From GCA-2731375 sp964507245 (lineage in GTDB: Bacteria; Pseudomonadota; Alphaproteobacteria; GCA-2731375), in assembly GCA_964507245.1 (NCBI GenBank), contig CAZDQC010000001.1, positions 14,572 to 78,571 on the forward strand: a stretch of 64,000 nt of DNA, in the 5' to 3' direction. Position numbers and translations under genes: made by a program. Shown here piece by piece: positions 17,118-26,393 of this stretch; the first letter of the stretch is position 1, and the number at the start of each line of letters is the position of its first letter. The notes beneath the pieces were generated by a model. The model was not told the DNA's origin. It ran no database searches and saw only the letters and a program-made list of their open reading frames with translations.

Positions 17118-18071
17118 TTAGATTACTCGGTGTATGAATTCGCCGCCGTCTATCAATCTGCGGCTATTTTCAACGGCGATATGGATACTGCGGTTAATGG
17201 TTTCTGGGGTCAACCAGGCAACGTGGGGCATCAACGCTACTTTGTCCAAGGCCAACAAAGGTTCTGCATCATTAATTGGTTCCGCGGCAAATACATCCAA
17301 TCCGGCGGCCAATAGTTTTCCTTCAGTGAGAGCCAGATGCAGTGCTGACTGATCCACCAGACCGCCGCGTGCAGTGTTCACCAAAACGGCGCCCGGCTTC
17401 ATGATGGAGAAAGCCGCAGCATCAATTATCTTGTCGGTTTCTGGTGTCAGCGGCAGATGAAGTGAAATTACGTCGCTTTCCACCAACAGTGACTTCAGGT
17501 CACGCCATTCGCCAACGGCGTCATCCTTAGGTTCTGTCGCCGTGTATAATACTCGTGCTCCCAGAGCAGCAACTACGGGGGCAGTGCGACGTGCTACTTC
17601 ACCGTAGCCGATCAAACCGACAGTACGCCCCGAAATTTCGCCAATCTGATCAAAGACACTTGGATCCATGCACCAGCCATCACCCCGGCGTGTTGCGTCA
17701 TGGAACACCATGCCTCGACGTAGTGCTGACAACATCAGCATTATGGTCGCCTCCGCAACCGCCTGGCTGTTGGTGCCCGGCATGTTGCAAACGGTAATAT
17801 TGCGTGCACGAGCAGCTTCAAGGTTTATGGTGTTGACGCCTACCCCAATTTTCTGAATCAGCCGTAGTTTTGGCGCCGCCGCAATCACCTCTGCCGTTGC
17901 TGGCTGTAGAACATGCCATAAGACATCCGCGTCTGCTATTAGCTGAAATAGTCGACCGTCGTCGCCTTCGTCACAAATATCAATAGTCAGCCAGTCGCTC
18001 TCGACTACTGACAAGCTTTCCCTGATACCGGCGCTTGCGGCGTAATGAAATACCGCCCTCAATTTCGCCAT
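17118..18071 (-). CDS. D-isomer-specific 2-hydroxyacid dehydrogenase
   Basis: 317 residues. NAD-binding motif GLIGYGEVARRTAP, catalytic Arg in VNTARGGLVDQSAL, Glu in DVFAAEP and His in LMPHVAWLTPET are all present. GVGVNTINLEAARARNITV and NMPGTNSQAVAEAT match the substrate domain hinge of phosphoglycerate dehydrogenase-like enzymes. ATG 18071 has GGGGAA 7 bases upstream. It starts 24 bases after the CCA of tRNA-Gly on the same strand, too close for a typical separate promoter, so it may be read from the tRNA transcript. Heads the set continuing into the MaoC-like and threonine aldolase genes. Confidence 0.92.
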   Translation of the reverse strand: MAKLRAVFHYAASAGIRESLSVVESDWLTIDICDEGDDGRLFQLIADADVLWHVLQPATAEVIAAAPKLRLIQKIGVGVNTINLEAARARNITVCNMPGTNSQAVAEATIMLMLSALRRGMVFHDATRRGDGWCMDPSVFDQIGEISGRTVGLIGYGEVARRTAPVVAALGARVLYTATEPKDDAVGEWRDLKSLLVESDVISLHLPLTPETDKIIDAAAFSIMKPGAVLVNTARGGLVDQSALHLALTEGKLLAAGLDVFAAEPINDAEPLLALDKVALMPHVAWLTPETINRSIHIAVENSRRLIDGGEFIHRVI

Positions 18072-18095
18072 GCGTGGGTTCCCCGACTGATAGAT

Positions 18096-18169
18096 TGGAG
18101 CGGGCGAAGAGAATCGAACTCTCGTCTTAAGCTTGGGAAGCTTCTGCTCTACCATTGAGCTACGCCCGC
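18096..18169 (-). tRNA. tRNA-Gly (anticodon CCC), CCA encoded
   Basis: The complementary strand folds as a standard cloverleaf: acceptor GCGGGCG with CGCCCGC, D arm GCTC/GAGC, anticodon arm GAAGC with loop TTCCCAA (anticodon CCC, reading GGG) and GCTTA, four-base variable loop, T arm GAGAG/CTCTT with TTCGATT. The outermost anticodon-stem pair is G-A. The 3' end carries discriminator T and an encoded CCA. Confidence 0.95.
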
Positions 18170-18208
18170 ATGACAGCAAATTAACACAAATAATTACTGC
18201 TGCGCGAG

Positions 18209-18308
18209 NNNNNNNNNNNNNNNNNNNNNNNNNNNNNNNNNNNNNNNNNNNNNNNNNNNNNNNNNNNNNNNNNNNNNNNNNNNNNNNNNNNNNNNNNNNN
18301 NNNNNNNN
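18209..18308. other. Assembly gap (100 N)
   Basis: Exactly 100 N, a placeholder of unknown true size. The flanks share no sequence. The missing part includes the 5' end of the radical SAM gene. Confidence 0.99.
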
Positions 18309-19056
18309 GGCTACTGAAGTAGCGCGTATGCTGGACGAGCTACAGACAGATTGGCAGGCGCGAGAGGTTGGTTTTACCGGTGGCGAACCTTTCATGAATC
18401 CGGAAATCTTGGATATGGTGGACGATGCATTGGCCCGTGGCTATCGGGTTTTGGTTCTAACCAACGCCATGCGTCCAATGATGAAATTGTCCGATGAATT
18501 ATTATCATTGCGATGGCGCTATGGCGATCAGCTTTGTCTGCGGGTCTCGGTGGATCACTACGCCCCTAAAATGCATGAACTGGAGCGGGGAGAACATGCT
18601 TGGCGCCGAATGATGGAAGGTCTGCTATGGCTAGCCGAAAACCGGTTTAACATTAACATTGCCGGCCGCACTCTTTCCGGCGAGGACGAGGGACGTTTGC
18701 GTCAGGGGTATGCGAAATTTCTCAAAGCCCACGCCATTCCTGTAAACCCTGACGATCCCGCTGAGTTGGTCTTGTTCCCCGAGATGGATGAGAGTTTAGA
18801 GGTTCCCGAAATAACTAGTTCCTGCTGGGGAATTCTGAATATTTCGCCCGACGCCATGATGTGCGCGACATCGCGCATGATAGTCAAGCATAAAGATGAT
18901 CGGGATCTAACCGTAATGCCTTGCACGTTGTTGCCCTATGACGCGCGATTCAAAATGGGGCCAACTCTGGCTGCGTCCAAAACTCCTGTAGCGCTGAACC
19001 ATCCACATTGCTCTCGCTTTTGTGTATTGGGGGGTGGTTCCTGCGGCGCGGCATAA
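18309..19056 (+). CDS. Radical SAM protein, 5' end missing
   Basis: 248 residues remain after the gap. VGFTGGEPFMNPEIL carries the GGEP motif that contacts SAM, and VLVLTNAM is the next core strand; the CxxxCxxC cluster site is lost in the gap. The C-terminal part is cysteine-rich (SSCWG, MMCATSR, MPCTLLP, HCSRFC, GGSCG), suggesting an auxiliary iron-sulfur cluster as in SPASM-type proteins. Substrate unknown. It ends 42 bases before the CoA-transferase gene on the same strand. Confidence 0.85.
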
Positions 19057-19098
19057 ATCCATTACCAGGATGGTATGATAGGCCTATGATGGGCCTTC

Positions 19099-20271
19099 AT
19101 GAGCTATGAAAAACCATTTGCGGGGCTGCGGGTTCTGGATTTGAGCCAAGGTTTCGCGGGCCCTTATTGTGCCGAGTTGTTGGCCCAGCATGGTGCCGAT
19201 GTCACGAAGGTTGAACCGCCGGAAGGAGACTGGGCGAGGGGCCTTGGCAAAGTTTATGGTGATCAGTCATCAATCTCTATGGCCGCGAACCGAGGTAAGA
19301 AAAGCATTGTTCTGGATTTAAAGAACAAGGATGGATTGGCCGTGGCCAAGGATCTAGCTAGCCGTTGCGATGTCTTTATCGAGGGTTTCCGCCCGGGCGT
19401 ATGTGCCGGGTTTGGCTTGGCCTACGACGATGTCCGCGAGGTCAATCCCGGGGTAATTTATTTATCGGTTAGCGGATTTGGTCAGACGGGACCATATTCT
19501 GGTCGGCCTGCCACCGATACCGTTTTGCAATCGTTTTCCGGTCTGATGTCTATCAACCGCGGCCAAGACGGCGTTCCTCATCGCGTAGGGCATTACATCG
19601 TGGATTGTGTCACGGCCCTTTATGCTTTCCAGGCCCTGTCTTCAGCGTTATATGCCAAACGGAACCAGTCAGAAGGCCGGTTTATCGACTGCAATCTAAT
19701 GCAGGCCGCGGCAGCCTTGCAGACCTCATGCATCGCAGATCATCACCTGGAGGGCGGCATACCAGCGGCCCACAATGCTCCGGCTGGCAGTTACGGTACG
19801 CAAAAGGGTTATATTGCTATTACCCTGGTAAAAGAGGCCCAATTTTTACAGCTGTGCCTGGCACTTGGCTCCCCCTCTTTGGCCTCGGATCCCCGTTACG
19901 GGACTTTCGCAAGTCGAGCGGCACATATGGATTCTCTGGGACCCGCCATACAGGACATATTGATGAGGCACACGGCGGAGGAGTGGGCCGAAAAGCTGAG
20001 CGAGGCGGGCGTTCTGTGCCAACCGATTGCTGAGCATGGCGACTGGGTGGACGATATCCACGTCGTGGCAACGGGGGCTGTTCAGATGATGCCCCAGCCT
20101 GGCATGGGTGTAATTCCGATACCGCAGATACCAGGTACCGAGCCCATAGATCCTGATGATCCGAGGCAACAAGCGCCCGGATTGGGACATCACAGTCGAG
20201 AAATACTGGAGTGTCTGGGTTACGTTGGGGACAGGATTGATATGTTAATGTCGGGCGGTGCGGTCCGCTAG
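19099..20271 (+). CDS. CoA-transferase family III (CaiB/BaiF)
   Basis: 390 residues. RVLDLSQGFAGPYCAELLAQ, then ADVTKVEPPEGD and NRGKKSIVLDLKN, are the standard N-terminal signature. The nucleophilic Asp expected for class III transferases fits the Asp in VGHYIVDCVTALYA. GFGQTGPYSGRP is the typical loop. It moves CoA between carboxylic acids; the acids are not predictable. It is followed 14 bases later by trkH, apparently in the same transcript but without an evident functional link. Confidence 0.92.
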   Translation: MSYEKPFAGLRVLDLSQGFAGPYCAELLAQHGADVTKVEPPEGDWARGLGKVYGDQSSISMAANRGKKSIVLDLKNKDGLAVAKDLASRCDVFIEGFRPGVCAGFGLAYDDVREVNPGVIYLSVSGFGQTGPYSGRPATDTVLQSFSGLMSINRGQDGVPHRVGHYIVDCVTALYAFQALSSALYAKRNQSEGRFIDCNLMQAAAALQTSCIADHHLEGGIPAAHNAPAGSYGTQKGYIAITLVKEAQFLQLCLALGSPSLASDPRYGTFASRAAHMDSLGPAIQDILMRHTAEEWAEKLSEAGVLCQPIAEHGDWVDDIHVVATGAVQMMPQPGMGVIPIPQIPGTEPIDPDDPRQQAPGLGHHSREILECLGYVGDRIDMLMSGGAVR

Positions 20272-20285
20272 GGCCCTTTGGCGCT

Positions 20286-21734
20286 ATGCGCGAGTATCGG
20301 GCAGTTTTTTTAGTCAACGGCGTCCTTTTATTGATCCTGGGTGTTGCGATGTTGGTGCCGGCCCTACTGGATGCATGGGCAGGCCATCCTGATTGGCAGG
20401 TATTTCTGGCAGCCGCGTTCTTAACTGGCTTCGTCGGTGCGGCCCTGGCTATCTCCTGCTGGGGCAGCGGCGAAAATCTGCAGCTTCGCCAAGCCTTCGT
20501 TTTGACCACGACGGTTTGGGTCACGACGCCTGCTTTCGGCGCTTTACCCTTCGTTTTTGCTGATTTGGACCTTTCTTATACGGACGCATTTTTTGAAGCC
20601 ATGTCGGGCATTACCACGACTGGATCTACAGTCATATCAGACCTTGAATATGCCCCGCCAGGTATTCTGATTTGGCGCGCTCTACTGCAGTGGATGGGGG
20701 GGATAGGCATCATCGTTACGGCCGTGGCGATTTTGCCGCTGTTGCAAGTAGGTGGCATGCAACTGTTTCGCATGGAATCTTCTGATGCTTCTGAGAAGGT
20801 ATTACCGCGTACCGCCCAGATTGCCGGCGCGATTAGCATTATTTATCTCAGCCTTTCAATGATTTGCGCTTTTGTTTATTGGGCAGCGGGTATGCCAGCC
20901 TTCGAGGCCGCCGCTCACGCAATGACGACCATTGCTACGGGCGGTTTTTCCACCTCGGATTTGTCAATCGGTATCTACGATAGTGCCCTGATCGACTATA
21001 CGGCGGTGGTCTTCATGATTATTGGTAGTCTGCCGTTCCTACTGTATTTTCAGGCTTTGCGGGGCCAGCCGCTGGCGCTTTGGCAGGATAGTCAGGTACG
21101 TTGGTTTTTTTCCATTCTAGTAGCCGCTGTAGGATGCATGGTCTTCTACCAAATAGGGGAAAACGGCCTACCTCTGGACAAGGCCATCCGCTATACAGTT
21201 TTTAACGTCACCTCTATTTTGACCGGTACAGGATATACCACCGACGACTATGGGCAATGGGGCGGCTTTGCTGTGGTGATGTTCTTTTTCGTCATGTTCA
21301 TCGGCGGGTGTGCGGGTTCGACTTCCTGTGGTATAAAGGTCTTTCGTTTTCAGGTGCTGTATGCTGCCGCTCGCAGCCAGATGAGCCGCCTGTTACAGCC
21401 ACATGGCGTGTTCGTAGCCAACTTTAACCGCCGTCCAATCCCGGAGTCCGTCATGGATTCGGTGATGAGTTTCTTCTTCCTTTTCATCCTTAGTTTCGCT
21501 GTCATGGCCGTGGCTCTCAGTTTCATGGGGCTTGACTTTATCACAGCCGTATCCGGGGCTGGTACGGCTATTGCCAACGTAGGTCCGGGCCTGGGCGATG
21601 TGATCGGCCCGTCCGGCACTTTCGCGTCACTGCCGGACATGGCGAAATGGTTGTTGGCTTCGGGGATGTTGTTGGGGCGGTTAGAGTTGTTAACTGTGAT
21701 GGTCCTGTTCACTCGTGCCTTTTGGCGTAGATAG
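20286..21734 (+). CDS. trkH: Trk-type potassium uptake transporter, TrkH/TrkG
   Basis: 482 residues with four membrane-pore-membrane repeats. Selectivity-filter segments include SGITTTGSTVIS, TTIATGGFST, TSILTGTGYTT and SGAGTAIANVGPG, consistent with K+ passage. FIGGCAGSTSCGIKVFRFQ is the typical cytoplasmic TrkH loop. Works with a TrkA NAD-binding regulator, which is not in the window. The start ATG lies 14 bases after the CoA-transferase stop and lacks an obvious ribosome site, suggesting coupling. Confidence 0.93.
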   Translation: MREYRAVFLVNGVLLLILGVAMLVPALLDAWAGHPDWQVFLAAAFLTGFVGAALAISCWGSGENLQLRQAFVLTTTVWVTTPAFGALPFVFADLDLSYTDAFFEAMSGITTTGSTVISDLEYAPPGILIWRALLQWMGGIGIIVTAVAILPLLQVGGMQLFRMESSDASEKVLPRTAQIAGAISIIYLSLSMICAFVYWAAGMPAFEAAAHAMTTIATGGFSTSDLSIGIYDSALIDYTAVVFMIIGSLPFLLYFQALRGQPLALWQDSQVRWFFSILVAAVGCMVFYQIGENGLPLDKAIRYTVFNVTSILTGTGYTTDDYGQWGGFAVVMFFFVMFIGGCAGSTSCGIKVFRFQVLYAAARSQMSRLLQPHGVFVANFNRRPIPESVMDSVMSFFFLFILSFAVMAVALSFMGLDFITAVSGAGTAIANVGPGLGDVIGPSGTFASLPDMAKWLLASGMLLGRLELLTVMVLFTRAFWRR

Positions 21735-21783
21735 TCAAATACTTGATTGACCAGCCAAAATTTTTGAGCGGGGAAGGCTATGA

Positions 21784-24700
21784 CTAGTCCCATGAGAAAG
21801 GTCCTAGCAACGACATTCGGGAGGCCCGAATTCGAATTAGCTGGTTATGAATATCCAATTGAATGGCGATTAGGGCCGGAATGACCAGTAGTACAAGGAC
21901 GGTTGCCATCGCCAGACCAAAAATCATGGTAATCGCCATTGGGATCAGGAACTGCGCTTGTAGGCTGGTTTCAAATAACAAGGGCGTTAGGCCGCCAATG
22001 GTGGTCAGGGATGTTAGCAGGACGGCGCGCAATCGGTCTTGGCTGCCGCCGATGATGGCGGGAATGGTCGCTTCTCCACCTGAGATGCGTTCGTCGATGG
22101 TAGAGACCAAGATAATAGAGTCATTAACCAAAATTCCTGACAGGCCTAGCAGGCCAACCAAAGTCAAGATACTTAGGTCGAAGCCCAGCAGCAGATGACC
22201 GATTACGGCGCCGATCACGCCAAATGGAATAACTGCCATGACCACGAAGGGACGCGTATAGGAGGAAAAAACCCAGGCCAAAATGACGTAAATAGCCGCC
22301 ATGCCCACTATAGCGCCAAGTTTTATGTCAGCCATAGTTCGGGCTTGCTCCTCTGCTCTACCAGCGAAACTGAATTGCACGCCGTGTTTCCGGGCAATCA
22401 CGGGGAGGTCACCGTCTTTCAGAGCGGCTAACAACTTGCCCATCTCAATTTTTTCCTCATTCAATTCGCCTGTGATCGCGACCTCGCGCTGTCCGTTTTT
22501 CCGCTTTATTCGGGCAAACCCGACTTTCTCGCGCATGGAGACGACTTCATTCAACGGGGTCTCCGTACCGGACGGGCCACGCAGGTACAGATTGAGCAAA
22601 TCTTGTGTGGTGGTGGTGCCGCTCTTATACTGGACCCTTACCGTGACCTCTTCGTCACCGCGCGGGAAACGTTTGGCAATTGTGCCTTGAAAAGCGGCCC
22701 GCACCTGCTGCCCTACACTATCTGTGGAGAAACCAAGAGCCCGCCCTCGTGGCGTTAGCTCCAGAATAATTTCCTGCTTGCCAATAGGTAGGTCATCTTC
22801 CAGTTCGCTGACGCCAGGGAACCGGGACAACAAGTCTTTCATCTCGACCGCTGCAGCTTTCAGGTCTTTGGTTGAGCCGCCCATCAGCCGTATGTCGATT
22901 TCCTTGCCTGGTGGTCCGGCCCGCCGTTCGTTCAGATTTATGCGCTCGACGCCGGGTTGAGTTTTGATGTTTGCGCGCCAGGCCTCAATGAATTGCGACA
23001 TGCGCACCTTTCGATGATCGGAAGGCACCAATTCGACGTAAAGGCCACCATATTTGTTGCCGCTAAGGCTGCGGTATGCCGGTGCTTGAGACACGCCCAG
23101 TTTGCCAAAGGTAGAATCGATCAGATTGCCACGACTGCCAATCGCATCTTGTGCCTGTTTCGCTGCAGCGTATGCCGCCCGCTCCAGTTCACGTACCATG
23201 GCTTCCGTTTGTTCACGCGGCATGCCGGGCAGCATTACCACGTTCCCAAAGACGATATCGCCCTCGGGCGAGGGGAAAAATTGGAAGCCAACCCTGCCAC
23301 TGAAAATGATGCCCAAGGAAATGATCAGCGCCGCAAGGGTGCCAGACAAGGTCAAATAACGCCAAGAAACCGCAATCTCTAATATGCGGCGGTAGGGGCC
23401 GGTCCGGAACCGGTCAAAATGATGATTGAACCAGACCCTAGCGCGTGATTCGTGCTCCCGACCTACCGCCAGGGCACCACGCAGATGACCCGGCAGCACC
23501 AGAAAGCATTCGAATAGACTGGCGATCAGGACTGAAACGGTGACCAGAGGTATGGCTGCCAGGATTGTGCCGATGATGCCGCTAATGAGGATCAAAGGTA
23601 AAAATGCCGCGATGGTAGTCAGTGACGATGCGACGACCGGCGCCAGCATGCGCAAGGCACCCCGCTCCGCGGCTTCCAGCGCATTCATGCCATGGCGACG
23701 GCAGGACGCACTGTGCTCCCCCACCACGATGGCATCGTCCACAATAATACCCAGGGTCATAATCAGCGCAAACAGACTGACCATATTAATGGACTGGCCA
23801 CTTAGTAGCATGACACCCATCGTTGCCATCAATGCCACGGGAATGCCTGCAGCAACCCATACGGCTACCCGCAAGTTTAGGAATATGAACAGGATGATCA
23901 AGACCAAGGCCAAACCACCCAAGCCATTCTTCAATAATATGGCGATGCGTTCCCGGATCAATCCGGCCTGCACATCGTAGTATTCCAGCTTTACGGTTGG
24001 TGGTAGGGTTTGGCGTAGTTCCGCTAGGTAAGTCTCGACGGTTAGGGAGATATCCAAGGCATCAGCACCCACGGCCCGTTTCACATGAAGTTCGATGGCT
24101 CGATTCCTATTAAAGCGACCTTCCGGGGCCTCAGCCTCGAATGCTTCCCGAACCTCCGCGATGTCCCGCAGCCGTAATTTTTCGCCATTTGGCAAGGCCC
24201 TAATTTCTAAATTACCGAGGCCCGTGGCGGTAGTTTCCAACCCTAGGCTTCGGATCTGTTTTTCCACCAGACCTTCGATATTGCCCGAAGGCAGATCTCG
24301 GCTGCGCATTCTTATTCGTCCGGCCATCTCCTCCAATGTAAGATCCACGCGCCGCAAGGTATGGGGCGCAACATCGACCCATATTTCTTCGTCCCGGGCG
24401 CCGAACATCAGGACCTGATCCACGCCCCGAGCTAGTAGGCCCTCACGAATTCGCTTGGCAATGGCCTTTAAAGCGGCTTCGCTGAACGGGCCGGACAGAG
24501 CTATACGCGAGATGGTGTCGTAGCGGGCAACGCGGCTGATTTTGGGTTTTTCGCTGTCTTCCGGCAGGGTGGTAATTTGCGCTACTGCGGAATCAACGTC
24601 TGAGCGAGCAGCTTGCATATCGCTGCCCGCATTGAATTCTACCAGGATTGTCGCGACGCCTTCCACAGCGAACGAGGTCACCTTGTCTACGTTGTTCAGA

Positions 24701-24927
24701 TACCGAACCTCGGGTTCAATGGCGGTGACGATGTTAGCTTCCACGTCGTCGGCTCCGGCCCCGGGCCAGACAACGCTGATTGCAACCATGTCGATGCCAA
24801 AATCCGGGAAAAATTGGGTATTCATCCGTGATAGCGAGACCGCGCCCATCACTAGCATTATCACCATCAATAAGTTAGCAGCGTTGCGGTGCCGGACGAA
24901 TAGGCGCACCAAATCAGCGGGGGACAT
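21784..24927 (-). CDS. RND efflux transporter, AcrB/MexB-like inner membrane pump
   Basis: 1047 residues, the full length of the family: two sets of six membrane helices with two large periplasmic loops. The proton-relay Asp pair is in LGIIVDDAIVVGE, and MNTQFFPDFGIDMVAISVVW is the usual first periplasmic entry. The start codon directly abuts the stop of the membrane-fusion gene upstream, so the pair is one operon. No outer-membrane factor gene follows, so a TolC-like protein must be supplied elsewhere. Substrates cannot be inferred. Confidence 0.94.
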   Translation of the reverse strand: MSPADLVRLFVRHRNAANLLMVIMLVMGAVSLSRMNTQFFPDFGIDMVAISVVWPGAGADDVEANIVTAIEPEVRYLNNVDKVTSFAVEGVATILVEFNAGSDMQAARSDVDSAVAQITTLPEDSEKPKISRVARYDTISRIALSGPFSEAALKAIAKRIREGLLARGVDQVLMFGARDEEIWVDVAPHTLRRVDLTLEEMAGRIRMRSRDLPSGNIEGLVEKQIRSLGLETTATGLGNLEIRALPNGEKLRLRDIAEVREAFEAEAPEGRFNRNRAIELHVKRAVGADALDISLTVETYLAELRQTLPPTVKLEYYDVQAGLIRERIAILLKNGLGGLALVLIILFIFLNLRVAVWVAAGIPVALMATMGVMLLSGQSINMVSLFALIMTLGIIVDDAIVVGEHSASCRRHGMNALEAAERGALRMLAPVVASSLTTIAAFLPLILISGIIGTILAAIPLVTVSVLIASLFECFLVLPGHLRGALAVGREHESRARVWFNHHFDRFRTGPYRRILEIAVSWRYLTLSGTLAALIISLGIIFSGRVGFQFFPSPEGDIVFGNVVMLPGMPREQTEAMVRELERAAYAAAKQAQDAIGSRGNLIDSTFGKLGVSQAPAYRSLSGNKYGGLYVELVPSDHRKVRMSQFIEAWRANIKTQPGVERINLNERRAGPPGKEIDIRLMGGSTKDLKAAAVEMKDLLSRFPGVSELEDDLPIGKQEIILELTPRGRALGFSTDSVGQQVRAAFQGTIAKRFPRGDEEVTVRVQYKSGTTTTQDLLNLYLRGPSGTETPLNEVVSMREKVGFARIKRKNGQREVAITGELNEEKIEMGKLLAALKDGDLPVIARKHGVQFSFAGRAEEQARTMADIKLGAIVGMAAIYVILAWVFSSYTRPFVVMAVIPFGVIGAVIGHLLLGFDLSILTLVGLLGLSGILVNDSIILVSTIDERISGGEATIPAIIGGSQDRLRAVLLTSLTTIGGLTPLLFETSLQAQFLIPMAITMIFGLAMATVLVLLVIPALIAIQLDIHNQLIRIRASRMSLLGPFSWD

Positions 24928-26169
24928 TTAGCGGACCTCCACCTTTTGTCCCGGTCCAATTTCAGCAAATTTGGTGATGACGACCCAGTCGCCCATCTTT
25001 ATCCCACCGCGAAGAAGCACATCGTTGTCGATGCGTGCCACTAATTCTACGTCTCTTTTAACTAGACGCTCTTCCTTGATGACATAGACGGTATCGCCGT
25101 TGTAAAGAGCGCTTTCGGGCATTCGCGCGACAGCCCGGTAGGTGCGGTCTGGAACAGTGATGGCAACAAAGGCACCTGGTCGTAGGGGTTTTGTAAGATC
25201 AGTGCCGTCCAGGCGCGCGAAGACTTGCACACCTCCGCTTGAACTGTCGACGCGGGCGCCGATACGATCTAGGCGGCCGTTAAATTGAAAGCTCTGCCCG
25301 CCCACCTGCCAGGTAATTTTCGCAGGTCTGCCTGCTAAGGCACCCTCGGAAATCAGGCGGCCATATTGGTGGTCGGTCAGGGTAAAGCGGGCCTCAAGAC
25401 GGCCTGGGTCGATCAATTTGGCGACACTGTCGTTAGCACCCATACGCTTGCCAACTTGGGCCTGGACATCAGCTAAAAATCCATCAAAAGGCGCTGTCAG
25501 TTGGACCCGCTGCAAATCTCGTTTCGCGCGGCGAAGGCCGACACTCAAGCGTTTGATTACGGCTTCTTGTTGTTTGATGTGTGCTGTTTCCGCAACTAGG
25601 TCGCTTTGCCGCATCTCCGCTGTTTTTTGCTGCCGGGTCAGTTCCATTTGCGCGGTATCTAGCCGCTTATCGGATACGGTACCCTTCCCCGACAAAGCCT
25701 GCATGCGTTTGACATCACGTTGCAGCAAATCAACCATCTCCCAGTCCCGTTTTAGGGCCAGATCGAAGGTGGCTTTGCGGGTCTTAATCTCTTGCAACCT
25801 GGCGCGGGCTTCGTTGATTTGCGCTGACAGTTCATCGAATTTTGCTCGATATTCAAAATCGTCAATCTCGATGATCATATTGCCCTGAACAACCTTGCCG
25901 CCTTCGACAAAGCTGTCCGCTACTGCTACTACTTCGCCGGGCACCAGGGCGCGCAGATCGACTTCTCGTCCGGCTACGATTTCGCCGTACAGGCGCAGCC
26001 TTGGCTGCACGTTGGCAAGACGTACTTCTTTGGAGGAAACCAGCCAGGGTTGTTCGGTCCTATCGGTCGGCTCAACAGTGGATCGTGTACTCCAAAGCAC
26101 AAAGAAGGCCGCAAAGGCCGCTACGAGGAGAATGATCGGCAAAACCGCCTTTTGAACCTGCCAGCGCAT
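24928..26169 (-). CDS. RND efflux periplasmic adaptor (membrane fusion protein)
   Basis: 413 residues. One N-terminal hydrophobic segment (ILLVAAFAAFFVLW) anchors it, followed by a biotinyl-lipoyl-like half-motif (VDLRALVPGEVVAVADSFVE), a long coiled-coil hairpin (about residues 130-220), and the second lipoyl half (RVQLTAPFDGFLADVQAQVG). This is the standard HlyD/AcrA layout. It links the inner-membrane pump encoded directly downstream to an outer-membrane channel. ATG 26169; the divergent argE promoter region lies upstream. Confidence 0.93.
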   Translation of the reverse strand: MRWQVQKAVLPIILLVAAFAAFFVLWSTRSTVEPTDRTEQPWLVSSKEVRLANVQPRLRLYGEIVAGREVDLRALVPGEVVAVADSFVEGGKVVQGNMIIEIDDFEYRAKFDELSAQINEARARLQEIKTRKATFDLALKRDWEMVDLLQRDVKRMQALSGKGTVSDKRLDTAQMELTRQQKTAEMRQSDLVAETAHIKQQEAVIKRLSVGLRRAKRDLQRVQLTAPFDGFLADVQAQVGKRMGANDSVAKLIDPGRLEARFTLTDHQYGRLISEGALAGRPAKITWQVGGQSFQFNGRLDRIGARVDSSSGGVQVFARLDGTDLTKPLRPGAFVAITVPDRTYRAVARMPESALYNGDTVYVIKEERLVKRDVELVARIDNDVLLRGGIKMGDWVVITKFAEIGPGQKVEVR

Positions 26170-26393
26170 GGGGGCTCCCTAAGCCATCCCAAGTCCTTGA
26201 TCAAGCAGATAGATGTTAAATATAGAGAGAAAATAAATAAATTTATCCCACTTGAACTAAAAATTATCGGTAATGACTATGATTAACAAGGGCTCCTCAA
26301 GAATGGGTGAAAACTCACCTATGTTAGGCCCGCTGTATGGACCGGATGAGATGTCGCGGTTATTCTGCGTCAAACGGGCAATGGGGAAAACAC

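Noticed and set aside
17118..18395. A longer dehydrogenase frame reading upstream through the tRNA and the N run
   Set aside because: The extension crosses tRNA-Gly and undefined bases; ATG 18071 has a proper ribosome site and the family's usual start.
21863..24931. Many long open frames antisense to the RND pump gene
   Set aside because: They are by-products of codon use in the real gene; none shows a recognisable family or ribosome site.
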